Shown: positions 8,577-15,685 of the stretch, piece after piece | How positions within the stretch are numbered: the first letter of the stretch is position 1 | Layout: each line of letters begins with the position of its first letter | Assembly (NCBI GenBank): GCA_903895005.1 | Contig: CAITSH010000410.1 | Span: forward strand, 1 to 19,066 | Source of the DNA: an uncultured Pseudomonadota bacterium | Lineage (GTDB): Bacteria > Pseudomonadota > Gammaproteobacteria > Burkholderiales > SG8-39 | Length of the DNA: 19,066 bases | Reading direction: 5' to 3' | Notes under the pieces: generated by a model | The model's database searches: none | What the model saw: the letters and a program-made list of their open reading frames with translations, nothing else | Told to the model about the DNA's origin: nothing | Translations under genes and position numbers: made by a program

Positions 8577-9047
8577 TCACCGGTAGGGGTCAGCATACCC
8601 GAGTTTGGACAGCAATTTTATTTCAAGCGTTTCCATCCGGCGCGCTTCGCGGGCATCTTCGTGATCGTAACCCTGCATATGAAGGACCCCGTGCACCGTG
8701 AGGTGGGCGTAATGGCTTGCGACGGTTTTCTCCTGCTGTTTTGCCTCCGCTGCAACAACTGCGGCGCAGAGCACGATGTCACCTTCCAGGGTTTCTGCGT
8801 TGGCATCGCCATAAGCAAAGGTGAGCACGTTGGTCGCGTAATCCTTGCCGCGGTAGGCGCTGTTGAGTGAACGTGCTTCGCCCCGCGCCACCACCCGCAC
8901 GGTCAGGCGGACCGGTTTTCGCAGGACCAGGGCGGCGCGTGCCCAGCGCCGTAGCGTCGCGGCGCCAGGGATGCCTTTTGCGCGCGACGCGATTTGCACG
9001 TTTATTTCATGTGTGTCCGCGGCCGGGGCGCGTCGCGCGGGTTTCAT
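8577..9047 (-). CDS. ybeY: Endoribonuclease / rRNA maturation factor YbeY
   Basis: YbeY is a small zinc-dependent enzyme needed for 16S rRNA 3'-end maturation and ribosome quality control in the cytosol. The 156-residue protein carries the signature HGVLHMQGYDH, with zinc ligands His119, His123 and His129 spaced as in E. coli His114/118/124. It also has the conserved LNSAYRGKDYATNVLTF block (61-77) with its arginine at 66. The first 14 or so residues are a basic, Ala/Pro-rich extension. The ATG overlaps the phoH stop as ATGA, fixing the start and suggesting coupled translation of PhoH and YbeY, which are functional partners in other bacteria. Confidence 0.95.
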   Translation of the reverse strand: MKPARRAPAADTHEINVQIASRAKGIPGAATLRRWARAALVLRKPVRLTVRVVARGEARSLNSAYRGKDYATNVLTFAYGDANAETLEGDIVLCAAVVAAEAKQQEKTVASHYAHLTVHGVLHMQGYDHEDAREARRMETLEIKLLSKLGYADPYR

Positions 9048-10099
9048 TTCTGGTCGCGACCGCCGGGGCTGTTGAATGTGCGCGCAGCCGCTTCGCGTTC
9101 GGCGGCGCGCTTCTCGGCCGCGCTTTTTTCAGCTTCATCCGTGCGGCGGGTCTCCTGCTCATAGGCGTCCACGATGCGTGCCACCAGCGGGTGGCGCACC
9201 ACGTCCTCGCTGCGAAATTCACAGAACGCGATGCCCCGCACCTCGGCCAGTACACGGCGCGCCTCTATCAGGCCGCTTTTGGCGCCGCGCGGCAGGTCTA
9301 TCTGCGTGACGTCGCCTGTGATCACCGCTTTGGTGCCAAAGCCGATGCGGGGGAGGAACATTTTCATCTGCTCGGGTGTGGTATTTTGCGCCTCGTCCAA
9401 GATGATGAACGCGTGGTTAAGCGTGCGTCCCCGCATATAGGCGAGCGGTGCCACTTCGATGGCGTTGCGTTCGAACAACTTGCCCACCTTGTCAAAGCCC
9501 ATCAGGTCATAGAGGGCGTCGTACAGCGGACGCAGGTAGGGATCGACTTTTTGCGTCAGGTCGCCCGGTAAAAATCCCAGACGCTCCCCCGCTTCGACGG
9601 CCGGCCTGACCAGAATGATCCTTTTTACGGCGTCGCGTTCGAGTTGGTCGACGGCACATGCCACGGCGAGGTAGGTCTTGCCGGTACCGGCCGGTCCGAT
9701 GGCGAAACTGATGTCGTTTTCAAGGATCGCCTTGAGATAGGCTCGCTGGCGAGGCGTGCGTCCGCGCAAATCGCCTTTTCGCGTCATCAGCACAGGTGCG
9801 CCGTTTTCTTCTGCAGCGGCGAGCTGGTATTCCACCAGGCCAAGCTGGATCGCGTCCATTGACAGGCCGTTCGCGGACTCGTCGTAGAATTTTTGCAGCA
9901 GGCGAATGGCGCGCGCCGAGGGCTCGCTTTCGCCGCGAACGGCAAACCGTTCGCCCCTGCGTGCGATGGTCACGTCCAGGGCCAGTTCAATCTGGCGCAG
10001 GTTCTCGTCGAGCGGCCCGCAAAGGTTGGCGAGGCGCTCGTTGTCGACGGGCGTGAGGGCCAATTCGACCGGTTTGGATTTCGCGGCGTTGGTGCTCAT
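9044..10099 (-). CDS. phoH: PhoH family ATPase (YbeZ)
   Basis: A cytosolic P-loop ATPase of 351 residues related to the RecD-like N-terminal helicase core and thought to act with YbeY in RNA processing. Walker A is GPAGTGKT (135-142) and Walker B is FIILDEAQN (231-239). Other PhoH landmarks are RPAVEAGERLGFLPGD and the sensor-like TGDVTQIDLP. Residues 20-75 form the KH-like N-terminal region seen in YbeZ. The C-terminus from about 320 is a charged Glu/Lys/Arg/Ala-rich tail, likely disordered. The gene follows miaB by 67 bp and overlaps ybeY by 4 bp. No good ribosome site is visible before the ATG. Confidence 0.95.
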   Translation of the reverse strand: MSTNAAKSKPVELALTPVDNERLANLCGPLDENLRQIELALDVTIARRGERFAVRGESEPSARAIRLLQKFYDESANGLSMDAIQLGLVEYQLAAAEENGAPVLMTRKGDLRGRTPRQRAYLKAILENDISFAIGPAGTGKTYLAVACAVDQLERDAVKRIILVRPAVEAGERLGFLPGDLTQKVDPYLRPLYDALYDLMGFDKVGKLFERNAIEVAPLAYMRGRTLNHAFIILDEAQNTTPEQMKMFLPRIGFGTKAVITGDVTQIDLPRGAKSGLIEARRVLAEVRGIAFCEFRSEDVVRHPLVARIVDAYEQETRRTDEAEKSAAEKRAAEREAAARTFNSPGGRDQK

Positions 10100-10130
10100 C
10101 GGGAGGGTCTCGGGGTCCAGGGCTACTAGG

Positions 10131-10145
10131 CTAAGGGTCTAAGGG
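10131..10145. repeat. Short tandem repeat in the miaB-phoH gap
   Basis: CTAAGGG occurs twice (10131-10137 and 10139-10145), one base apart, between the miaB stop and the phoH start. Read on the transcribed minus strand it is CCCTTAG twice. No function can be assigned, and two copies of seven bases could be chance. Confidence 0.4.
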
Positions 10146-10166
10146 GCGACGGCGCAACCGGTGGAC

Positions 10167-11534
10167 TTACTTGGCCATTGCGTCGGCGGCGACGTTCGGT
10201 TCAACGGCTTCGCCGCGCAGCGAGTGCGCAAGGTTTCCGGTGACGCGAACCTGCATGAAGCTGCCTATGCGCTCCGATGGTCCGCAAAAGTTGATGATGC
10301 GGTTATTGTCGGTGCGTCCCGCGAGTTCGCCTGCGTTCTTTTTTGCCGTACCCTCCACCATGACGCGCTGCACGGTGCCGACCATGTTCTTGCCAATGAC
10401 GGTTTCGTGCGCTTGGATCGCCGCCTGCAGTCTGGCCAGGCGTTCTGCCTTGATTTTGGCTGGCGTGTCATCCTGCAGGGTGGCGGCGGGGGTGCCCGGA
10501 CGCGGGCTGTACAGAAAGGAAAAGGAGTTGTCGAAACCAACCTCGTCGATGAGTTGCATGGTGGCCGCGAAATCTTCTTCTGTCTCGCCGGGGAATCCGA
10601 CGATGAAATCCGAAGTTATCGAAATGCCGGGGCGCGCGCGACGCAAGCGTCGCACGATGGATTTGTATTCGAGGGCGGTATAGCCGCGTTTCATCGCGGC
10701 AAGCACCCGGTCCGAGCCCGACTGGACCGGCAGGTGAACGTGGTTCACCAGTTTGGGCTCGCGCGCGTACAGGTCGATCAGGCGTTGCGTGAATTCCTTC
10801 GGATGCGAGGTGCTGTAACGGATGCGCTCGATGCCTGGCATCGCCGCAACGTATTCGAGCAGTAGCGCAAAGTCCGCGCCTTCGCCGCCGGAGTCCGTTA
10901 CGTCCGTCGGGGCACGGTAGGCATTGACGTTCTGGCCAAGAAGAGTGACTTCTTTGACGCCCTGGCTTGTCAGCTCGGCAACTTCCGTCAGTACGTCTTC
11001 GAGCGGGCGCGATACTTCCTCGCCGCGCGTGTAGGGCACAACGCAAAAGCTGCAGTATTTGCTGCAACCTTCCATGATCGATACGTAGGCGCTGTTACCC
11101 TCGACGCGGGCGGGGGGCAGGTGGTCGAATTTCTCTATGGCCGGGAACGAAATATCGAGTTGCGGCCGGCCGCTTTCGCGGCGCTTTGCGAGCATGGCTG
11201 GCAGGCGGTGCAGGGTTTGCGGCCCGAACACGATATCCACGTACGGCGCGCGCGCGACAATGGTCGCGCCCTCCTGGCTTGCCACGCAACCACCCACGCC
11301 GATGAGTACATCAGGGCGCCCGATCTTGATCGGGCGGACGCGTCCGAGATCGCTAAAGACTTTTTCCTGGGCTTTTTCGCGCACCGAGCAGGTGTTGAAC
11401 AGGATCAGGTCGGCCTCGTTCGGGTCGCTGGTCTGCTCATAGCCGTCGGCCGCGGCGAGCACGTCAGCCATCTTGGCCGAGTCGTACTCGTTCATCTGAC
11501 AGCCAAATGTCTTGATGTACAGCTTTTTTGCCAT
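10167..11534 (-). CDS. miaB: tRNA-2-methylthio-N6-dimethylallyladenosine synthase
   Basis: MiaB is a radical-SAM methylthiotransferase that converts i6A37 to ms2i6A37 in tRNAs reading UNN codons. At 455 residues it has the usual three domains. The N-terminal UPF0004 domain has cluster ligands Cys12 ([10 protein letters not shown]), Cys49 ([10 protein letters not shown]) and Cys83 (GGCVASQEG). The radical-SAM core has the CxxxCxxC motif at Cys157, Cys161 and Cys164 ([16 protein letters not shown]), exactly the E. coli numbering. The C-terminal TRAM domain occupies about 375-440. The start [12 protein letters not shown] is 12 bp after the stop of the small exported-protein gene, and phoH follows 67 bp after. 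It is the first conserved member of the classical miaB-ybeZ-ybeY-ybeX-lnt cluster. Confidence 0.97.
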   Translation of the reverse strand: MAKKLYIKTFGCQMNEYDSAKMADVLAAADGYEQTSDPNEADLILFNTCSVREKAQEKVFSDLGRVRPIKIGRPDVLIGVGGCVASQEGATIVARAPYVDIVFGPQTLHRLPAMLAKRRESGRPQLDISFPAIEKFDHLPPARVEGNSAYVSIMEGCSKYCSFCVVPYTRGEEVSRPLEDVLTEVAELTSQGVKEVTLLGQNVNAYRAPTDVTDSGGEGADFALLLEYVAAMPGIERIRYSTSHPKEFTQRLIDLYAREPKLVNHVHLPVQSGSDRVLAAMKRGYTALEYKSIVRRLRRARPGISITSDFIVGFPGETEEDFAATMQLIDEVGFDNSFSFLYSPRPGTPAATLQDDTPAKIKAERLARLQAAIQAHETVIGKNMVGTVQRVMVEGTAKKNAGELAGRTDNNRIINFCGPSERIGSFMQVRVTGNLAHSLRGEAVEPNVAADAMAK

Positions 11535-11546
11535 GCTCGCCGCCGG

Positions 11547-11861
11547 TCAGGGATTGGGTTTGTCCGGCCTGGCGGCCTCTTCGGGGGTGAGCACCCATAT
11601 CCGCACGATCTGCCCCGTGGTGTCGAGTTGATACTTCACCAGCGACTGCGGCGGTAGTTGATGCGGAACGATGATCAGGTTGTTGGTGCCGCGAATCTGC
11701 GCGCTGGCCCCGAGGATGACCGGTTGGCCGTTGAGAGACACTAGCATCTCGCGCAAATGCGACATTGTTCCGCGCTTGGTGTCGTCGGGAATATTGCGGA
11801 ACTGCCCGAACGCGGGGAGGGCGCTCAGGGCTAACAGCAGCAGCAAAAGGTGTTTCAGCAT
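11547..11861 (-). CDS. Small exported protein of unknown function ahead of miaB
   Basis: A 104-residue protein beginning MLKHLLLLLLALSALPAFG, a clear signal peptide with likely cleavage after Gly19, before QFRNIPDD. The mature part, about 85 residues, has no cysteine. It contains RGTMSHLREMLVSLNGQPV and a beta-rich stretch ending in VRIWVLTPEEAARPDKP, consistent with a small periplasmic beta-barrel-like or OB-like domain; that fold is inference. The frame stays open 26 codons upstream, but that part is Arg/Pro/Gly-rich and out of keeping with a signal peptide, so the ATG at 11861 is preferred. It ends 12 bp before miaB and is probably co-transcribed with it. I recall similar proteins beside miaB in other betaproteobacteria but cannot name a function. 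Confidence 0.75.
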   Translation of the reverse strand: MLKHLLLLLLALSALPAFGQFRNIPDDTKRGTMSHLREMLVSLNGQPVILGASAQIRGTNNLIIVPHQLPPQSLVKYQLDTTGQIVRIWVLTPEEAARPDKPNP

Positions 11862-11937
11862 GTCTGTCTTGGATGCTCCGGGTTGCGCCGCGCCCGGCGG
11901 CAAACACCGGTTTTCTCCATGGCGGAGGATTCTGCGC

Positions 11938-11967
11938 ATTGTACTGGGTGTGTCTGGTCGCTGTTAC
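11938..11967 (-). promoter_or_regulatory. Probable promoter of the small exported gene and miaB-phoH-ybeY-corC-lnt
   Basis: On the minus strand GTAACA (11967-11962, four of six against TTGACA) and TACAAT (11943-11938, five of six against TATAAT) are 18 bases apart. Transcription would start near 11931, giving a leader of about 70 bases before the ATG at 11861. It lies downstream of tRNA-Met on the same strand, so the operon could also receive read-through from the tRNA promoter. Confidence 0.45.
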
Positions 11968-12125
11968 TACTGCCGGACAGCCGGATTCCGACATCGTGCA
12001 ACAAATCCAAGCTTCTGTCGCCCGGCGGTCGCGCCGGTGTTTCAGCGCGGATTTGGCCTCGCCGCGAACGCGCTTTGTCGCGCGGATGGCGCCCGAGAAT
12101 GGTGGCGAAGGGCGGCAAATAGGGG

Positions 12126-12202
12126 TGGTGGTGATAGGTGGATTTGAACCACCGACCCCAGCATTATGAGTGCTGTGCTCTAACCAACTGAGCTATATCA
12201 CC
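12126..12202 (-). tRNA. tRNA-Met (anticodon CAU), elongator type
   Basis: The reverse complement folds as a complete 77-base cloverleaf. The acceptor is GGTGATA paired with TATCACC, and the D arm is GCTCAGTTGGTTAGAGC. The anticodon arm is CAGCA-CTCATAA-TGCTG with anticodon CAU, and the T arm is GGTGG-TTCAAAT-CCACC. The discriminator is A, and the 3' CCA is encoded. A CAU anticodon could also belong to initiator tRNA or to the lysidine-modified tRNA-Ile2. The A-U-containing first acceptor pairs and D-loop do not look like an initiator, and the anticodon stem with TGGGG after it resembles elongator Met rather than Ile2. The gene is on the same strand as the miaB cluster and divergent from panE. 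Confidence 0.93.
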
Positions 12203-12240
12203 GGAAATTTAGGCTTTGGAGCTGCTTTGCGAAGCCCGCC

Positions 12241-12270
12241 ATTATCCTTTCTTTTGGAAAACTTTGTCAA
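12241..12270 (-). promoter_or_regulatory. Promoter of tRNA-Met
   Basis: On the minus strand a perfect -35 TTGACA (12270-12265) and a near-perfect -10 GATAAT (12246-12241) are separated by 18 bases. The bases after the -10 are GGCGGGC, a GC-rich discriminator of the kind found at stable-RNA promoters under stringent control. Initiation near 12234 gives about 30 bases of 5' leader for RNase P to remove. Stringent control is inferred from the discriminator alone. Confidence 0.75.
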
Positions 12271-12280
12271 CAAAACAAAG
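12262..12280. repeat. Small inverted repeat overlapping the tRNA promoter -35 region
   Basis: CTTTGT (12262-12267) pairs with ACAAAG (12275-12280) across a 7-base loop, directly over the -35 element of the tRNA-Met promoter. It may be chance or part of a binding site related to the 12301 palindrome. Confidence 0.3.
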
Positions 12281-12300
12281 GCCTGCGGGCCAGCTGGCGT

Positions 12301-12323
12301 TTGTCAAATTGAATTTGACAAAT
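12301..12323. promoter_or_regulatory. Perfect 10-bp inverted repeat, operator-like
   Basis: TTTGTCAAAT (12301-12310), TGA, ATTTGACAAA (12314-12323) is a perfect inverted repeat with a 3-base centre, as expected for a dimeric repressor site. It lies between the divergent tRNA-Met and panE promoters. The half-site core TTGACAAA recurs as the tRNA -35 region (minus strand 12270-12263). The right arm contains a TTGACA hexamer on the plus strand. A transcription-factor site is inferred; the regulator is unknown. Confidence 0.5.
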
Positions 12324-12327
12324 TGAT

Positions 12328-12356
12328 TGCGTCGAATTGATCCCTGCATTATTCTT
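12328..12356 (+). promoter_or_regulatory. Possible panE promoter
   Basis: TTGCGT (12328-12333) and TATTCT (12351-12356) are 17 bases apart and would start transcription near 12363, about 40 bases before the panE ATG. Both hexamers are only partial matches. The alternative -35, TTGACA at 12316-12321 inside the palindrome, has no good -10 at normal spacing. Confidence 0.3.
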
Positions 12357-12401
12357 ATGCCTGTCCGCGCGGCTTTCCAAGCTGCGTCTGAAAGGAACGA
12401 C

Positions 12402-13427
12402 ATGAGAATCTGCATTGTTGGAGCAGGATCAATCGGCGGCTACGTCGGCGTCAAGCTGGCGCTGGCCGGCGAAGACGTTACCCTGGTCGCAAGAGGTGCC
12501 AACTACGATGCCATTTCGCGTAACGGACTGAAATTGCTCGATCATGCCGGCGGCGAGCAGATCGCCAGGGGCGTCAAAGTGGTCAGCCGGGTGGTCGAGG
12601 CCGGCGTCCAGGACGTCGTCATCCTGGGTATGAAGGCACATCAGGTCGAGGCGGTGGCCGGCGATATCGCCGCCCTCTGCCACGAAAACACCGTCGTCGT
12701 TCCGATGCAGAACGGCATTCCCTGGTGGTACTTCCAGCGCCTGCCGGCGGAAATGCCGGCCGCATTGGAGGGCACGGTGGTTCGCAGCGTGGATCCGCGC
12801 GGCATCGTCAGCGCGGCCATCGATCCAGCGCGGATTATAGGATGCGTGGTTTATCCCGCCTGTGAACTGATCGCGCCCGGCGTGGTGCGCCACATTGAGG
12901 GCGAGCGCTTTCCCCTTGGCGAACTCGATGGCAGCGAGTCGGCGCGCGTAAAAGCGCTGTCTGCGGTGTTCGAGCGTGCCGGGCTGAAGTCGCCGGTCCT
13001 GGCCAATGTGCGCGCTGAAATCTGGCTCAAGCTGTGGGGCAACCTCACGTTCAACCCGCTCAGCGCCTTGACCCATTCGACGTTGGTCGACATTTGCCGC
13101 TTCCCGCTCACCCGCGACCTCGCCGCCAGCATGATGCGCGAGGCCGAGGCCGTTGCGAACAAACTTGGAGTGACGCTGCGCGTGTCCCTGGACAAGCGCA
13201 TTGCGGGCGCTGAAAAAGTTGGCAAGCACAAGACTTCCATGCTGCAGGACATCGAAGCCGGACGCGATCCAGAGATCGACGCGCTGGTGGGTGCGGTGAT
13301 CGAATTGGGGCATGTCGCGGAAGTTCCAACGCCGCACATTGAGGCGGTATTTGCCATGGTCAAGCTGCTGGGCCAGACAATGAGGGAAGAGCGCGTCTAC
13401 ATTCGCGCGCAGCCGCTCGCGGCCTGA
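12402..13427 (+). CDS. panE: 2-dehydropantoate 2-reductase family protein (ApbA/PanE)
   Basis: The family reduces ketopantoate to pantoate with NADPH in cytosolic pantothenate and coenzyme A synthesis. The 341-residue protein begins MRICIVGAGSIGGYVG, the N-terminal Rossmann nucleotide-binding loop. Other landmarks are MQNGIPWW (102-109) and the catalytic-region pattern with Lys210 (EIWLKLWGNLTFNPLSALT, with Asn214), followed by the helical C-terminal domain. The frame is open upstream to 12327, but the ATG at 12402 has AAAGGA 6-8 bases before it and starts exactly at the Rossmann fold. Betaproteobacteria carry several paralogues of this family, some of which act on other 2-keto acids, so the substrate is not certain. 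It diverges from tRNA-Met and is followed 60 bp later by the flavin monooxygenase gene. Confidence 0.87.
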   Translation: MRICIVGAGSIGGYVGVKLALAGEDVTLVARGANYDAISRNGLKLLDHAGGEQIARGVKVVSRVVEAGVQDVVILGMKAHQVEAVAGDIAALCHENTVVVPMQNGIPWWYFQRLPAEMPAALEGTVVRSVDPRGIVSAAIDPARIIGCVVYPACELIAPGVVRHIEGERFPLGELDGSESARVKALSAVFERAGLKSPVLANVRAEIWLKLWGNLTFNPLSALTHSTLVDICRFPLTRDLAASMMREAEAVANKLGVTLRVSLDKRIAGAEKVGKHKTSMLQDIEAGRDPEIDALVGAVIELGHVAEVPTPHIEAVFAMVKLLGQTMREERVYIRAQPLAA

Positions 13428-13431
13428 ACCG

Positions 13432-13446
13432 GCGGGCCTTGCCCGC
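13432..13446 (+). terminator. GC-rich hairpin after panE
   Basis: GCGGGC (13432-13437), a CTT loop and GCCCGC (13441-13446) form a short, very stable stem starting 5 bases after the panE stop. The following bases (AGTTGCG) contain no T tract, so it may attenuate rather than terminate transcription into the next gene. Confidence 0.4.
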
Positions 13447-13487
13447 AGTTGCGCCCGGTGCCGGATTACCCGGTCTACAATGAGGCG

Positions 13488-14690
13488 ATGAAACCATCCC
13501 CAAGGCATGCGTCACGCCACGCCCGAGCCGACGTCGCCATTGTCGGCGCAGGGCTGGTCGGGGCGAGCCTCGCCCTTGCATTGTCGGGGCCGGGTTCCAA
13601 TCTCAAAATTGCGCTGGTGGATGCGGCCGAGCCCGCCCCGCTCAACACGGGCGCGGATGATTGGGACGCTCGCGTTTACGCGCTCAATCCGGCGAGTGTT
13701 GAATTCTTATCCGGATTGGGGGCATGGCAGGCCATTGACCCGGCGCGCTTGTCACCGGTGCACGCCATGCGCGTCTTCGGTGATGCGAACGGCGCGCGGC
13801 TTGATTTCTCGGCCTACGAATGTGCGGTTGCCGAACTTGCCTGGATAGTCGAGTCCGGCCGCGTGCAGACTGCGCTTTGGCAATCGTTGAATGCTGGTCG
13901 AAGCGTTGCGCTGCATTGTCCCGCACGGTGCGTACGCCTGCACGAATCCGGCGATGCGATCGAACTGGACGACGGTACGCTGCTGCAGGCAGACCTCCTG
14001 GTTGCGGCCGACGGCAGCCGGTCCTGGCTGCGTCAGGCGGCTGGCATCAAGGTTGATTCGCAGCCCTATGGACAGCTTGGCGTGGTCGCCAATTTCGAAT
14101 GTGCCGAGGACCATCAGGGCATCGCGCGCCAGTGGTTCGGTGAACAAGGCGTGCTGGCATGGCTGCCATTGTCCGGCAGGCGCATTTCAATGGTCTGGTC
14201 CACCCCGGACGCGCACGCCCGGAATCTGCTGGCGATGCCGGCCGATGTGCTCGCGAGCTGCGTAGGTCGCGCCGGTGGAGATGCGCTGGGGGCGATGCGC
14301 CTGCTCGGCCCGCCAGGCGCGTTTCCGCTGTTACGGCAAAGCGCCGGTCAGCTTGTGCGGGCGGGTATTGCGTTGGTTGGTGATGCCGCGCACACGGTGC
14401 ATCCGCTCGCCGGGCAGGGTGTCAACCTAGGGTTCGCCGATGCACGCTGCCTCGCGGACACTCTGTTGGGACGCGAGTCATTCCGGGGATGCGGGGATGC
14501 CCGGTTGCTGCGGCGCTATGAGCGCTCGCGCGCCGAGGATATACTGGCGATGCGCTTGGCCACTGATTCGCTTGCCAGGCTTTTTGGATCGAGGGGCGGC
14601 ATGGTGGCGTGGTTGCGGAATACCGGTTTGAACTTAACCGCCGCTGCGCCTGTCCTAAAGTCCATGCTGGCAAGACGTGCCCTGGGGTAA
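13488..14690 (+). CDS. UbiH/UbiF/VisC/COQ6-family FAD-dependent monooxygenase
   Basis: A 400-residue class A flavoprotein monooxygenase, of the family that hydroxylates the ubiquinone ring. The FAD-binding motifs are in order: GAGLVG (20-25) in the first Rossmann strand, the DG motif AADGSRSWLR (173-182) and the GD motif VGDAAHTVHPLAGQGVNLGFAD (297-318), the last being the COQ6/UbiH signature. Which ring position it acts on (C1, C5 or C6) cannot be read from sequence alone, so no symbol is given. The frame extends 13 codons upstream to a TTG. The ATG at 13488 is preferred because the FAD fold begins soon after, and TACAAT at 13476-13481 could be a -10 giving an almost leaderless message. It precedes dsbC by 178 bp. 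Confidence 0.9.
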   Translation: MKPSPRHASRHARADVAIVGAGLVGASLALALSGPGSNLKIALVDAAEPAPLNTGADDWDARVYALNPASVEFLSGLGAWQAIDPARLSPVHAMRVFGDANGARLDFSAYECAVAELAWIVESGRVQTALWQSLNAGRSVALHCPARCVRLHESGDAIELDDGTLLQADLLVAADGSRSWLRQAAGIKVDSQPYGQLGVVANFECAEDHQGIARQWFGEQGVLAWLPLSGRRISMVWSTPDAHARNLLAMPADVLASCVGRAGGDALGAMRLLGPPGAFPLLRQSAGQLVRAGIALVGDAAHTVHPLAGQGVNLGFADARCLADTLLGRESFRGCGDARLLRRYERSRAEDILAMRLATDSLARLFGSRGGMVAWLRNTGLNLTAAAPVLKSMLARRALG

Positions 14691-14714
14691 ATCAAGCAGG
14701 TTGAAGGGCGAATG

Positions 14715-14745
14715 AATCAGACTGAATCCGGTGATTCGGCTGATT
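14715..14745 (+). repeat. Long stem-loop between the monooxygenase gene and dsbC
   Basis: AATCAG (14715-14720) pairs with CTGATT (14740-14745). After one bulged A, CTGAATC (14722-14728) pairs with GATTCGG (14733-14739) around a CGGT tetraloop. The result is 13 pairs including one G-U. It starts 24 bases after the monooxygenase stop. No T tract follows (GAGTTGATGG), so it could be a processing or stability hairpin, a poor terminator, or a regulatory leader for dsbC. Confidence 0.5.
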
Positions 14746-14868
14746 GAGTTGATGGGCGAAGGCTGTGATGATTGGAATGAAGGCTTGATTTGTTCTCGAC
14801 CCGGACCACTCCTTACCCTAAGTGTTTAGCGTTTTTCTGCCGTTAAAGAACCAAGAAAGGTGATTCCC

Positions 14869-15576
14869 ATGTTCCGACCCCTTCAAAGCCTGCTGCTTGC
14901 CGTGCTGACCCTCGGTTCCCTCGCGGCTCACGCCAATGAGGCGCTGATCAGGAAAACCATCGAGAGCCGCGTGCAGGGCGTCAAGGTCGAGAGCGTGGTC
15001 AAGACGCCCTACCTCGGTTTGTGGGAAGTGCGCATTGGCGACGAGCTGCTCTACACGGACGAAAAAGTGAGCTACATTTTTTCCGGCAACGTGCTCGACG
15101 GCCGCAACATGAAAAACCTGACCGAGGAGCGCCTGCAAAAACTGACGGCGATCAAATTCGAAGACCTGCCCTTCGGCCAGGCCTTCAAGGTCGTGCGCGG
15201 AAACGGGAAACGCCAGTTGGCTATTTTTGAAGATCCCAACTGCGGCTTTTGCAAGCGTTTTGAGCAGGACCTCGCAAAGCTCGATGATGTGACCGTACAC
15301 GTGTTTCTGTACCCCATCCTCTCGCAGAACTCGGTCGATAAGTCCAAGGCCGTATGGTGTTCCTCCGATCGGGCCAAGGCATGGATCGACATGATGACCG
15401 GCAGTGGTGGTTCCGCCGTTGCGCGCGCCTGCGACAACCCGGTCGACAAGAACCTTGAGCTGGGTCGCAAAATGCGCATCGACGGCACCCCGACCACCTT
15501 CCTGCCCAGCGGGCAGCGCATTGTCGGTGCGCGTTTCAACGAGATCAAGGTCGCCCTTGAAGAGTCTGCGAAATAA
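14869..15576 (+). CDS. dsbC: Thiol:disulfide interchange protein DsbC
   Basis: A periplasmic dimeric disulfide isomerase, 235 residues. The signal peptide MFRPLQSLLLAVLTLGSLAAHA is cleaved after residue 22. Residues 24-80 form the DsbC N-terminal dimerisation domain, linked to a thioredoxin fold with active site Cys125-Gly-Phe-Cys128 (DPNCGFCKRF). Cys164 and Cys188 match the second, structural disulfide of DsbC. The cis-proline loop is GTPTTF. A GTG three codons upstream is in frame, but AGAAAGG lies 8 bases before the ATG at 14869, which fixes the start. It would be kept reduced by DsbD, which is not in this window. A GC-rich hairpin directly follows the stop. Confidence 0.93.
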   Translation: MFRPLQSLLLAVLTLGSLAAHANEALIRKTIESRVQGVKVESVVKTPYLGLWEVRIGDELLYTDEKVSYIFSGNVLDGRNMKNLTEERLQKLTAIKFEDLPFGQAFKVVRGNGKRQLAIFEDPNCGFCKRFEQDLAKLDDVTVHVFLYPILSQNSVDKSKAVWCSSDRAKAWIDMMTGSGGSAVARACDNPVDKNLELGRKMRIDGTPTTFLPSGQRIVGARFNEIKVALEESAK

Positions 15577-15601
15577 GGGGCCGCTGTTTCGCAGCGGCCT
15601 T
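15577..15601. terminator. Terminator-like hairpin after dsbC
   Basis: GGGGCCGCTG (15577-15586), a TTTCG loop and CAGCGGCCTT (15592-15601) give an 8-bp perfect GC-rich stem extended by two G-U pairs, immediately after the dsbC TAA. The plus-strand tail (CCCG) is poor in T. Read on the minus strand the stem is followed by CCTTATTT, so it may also serve the converging DUF2520 gene. Confidence 0.6.
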
Positions 15602-15637
15602 CCCGTCGATCGTGTCGATCCGATCCGCTAATGATGA

Positions 15638-15668
15638 CTGGAAAGGCAAGACTGGCGTGGCTTTCCAG
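15638..15668. repeat. Inverted repeat between dsbC and the DUF2520 gene
   Basis: CTGGAAAG (15638-15645) and CTTTCCAG (15661-15668) are perfectly complementary across a 15-base loop. They lie in the gap between two converging genes, 18 bases past the DUF2520 stop. A second transcript-end hairpin, for the minus-strand gene, is the likeliest role, but no T tract follows. Confidence 0.45.
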
Positions 15669-15685
15669 ACTGTTCCCGTAAATTC

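Noticed and set aside
11464..11994. Minus-strand frame spanning the small exported gene and the start of miaB
   Set aside because: It is out of frame with both supported genes and lacks a signal peptide or motif. The ATG at 11861 in the other frame gives a sensible exported protein.
12126..12202. Reading the CAU tRNA as tRNA-Ile2 or initiator tRNA
   Set aside because: The anticodon-arm context and D arm resemble elongator tRNA-Met. A definitive call would need comparison with the other CAU tRNAs and TilS identity elements.
12429..13508. Long minus-strand open frame opposite panE (359 codons)
   Set aside because: It is an antisense shadow of a well-recognised reductase gene in GC-rich DNA. 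The translation is His/Arg/Asp-rich without domain motifs.
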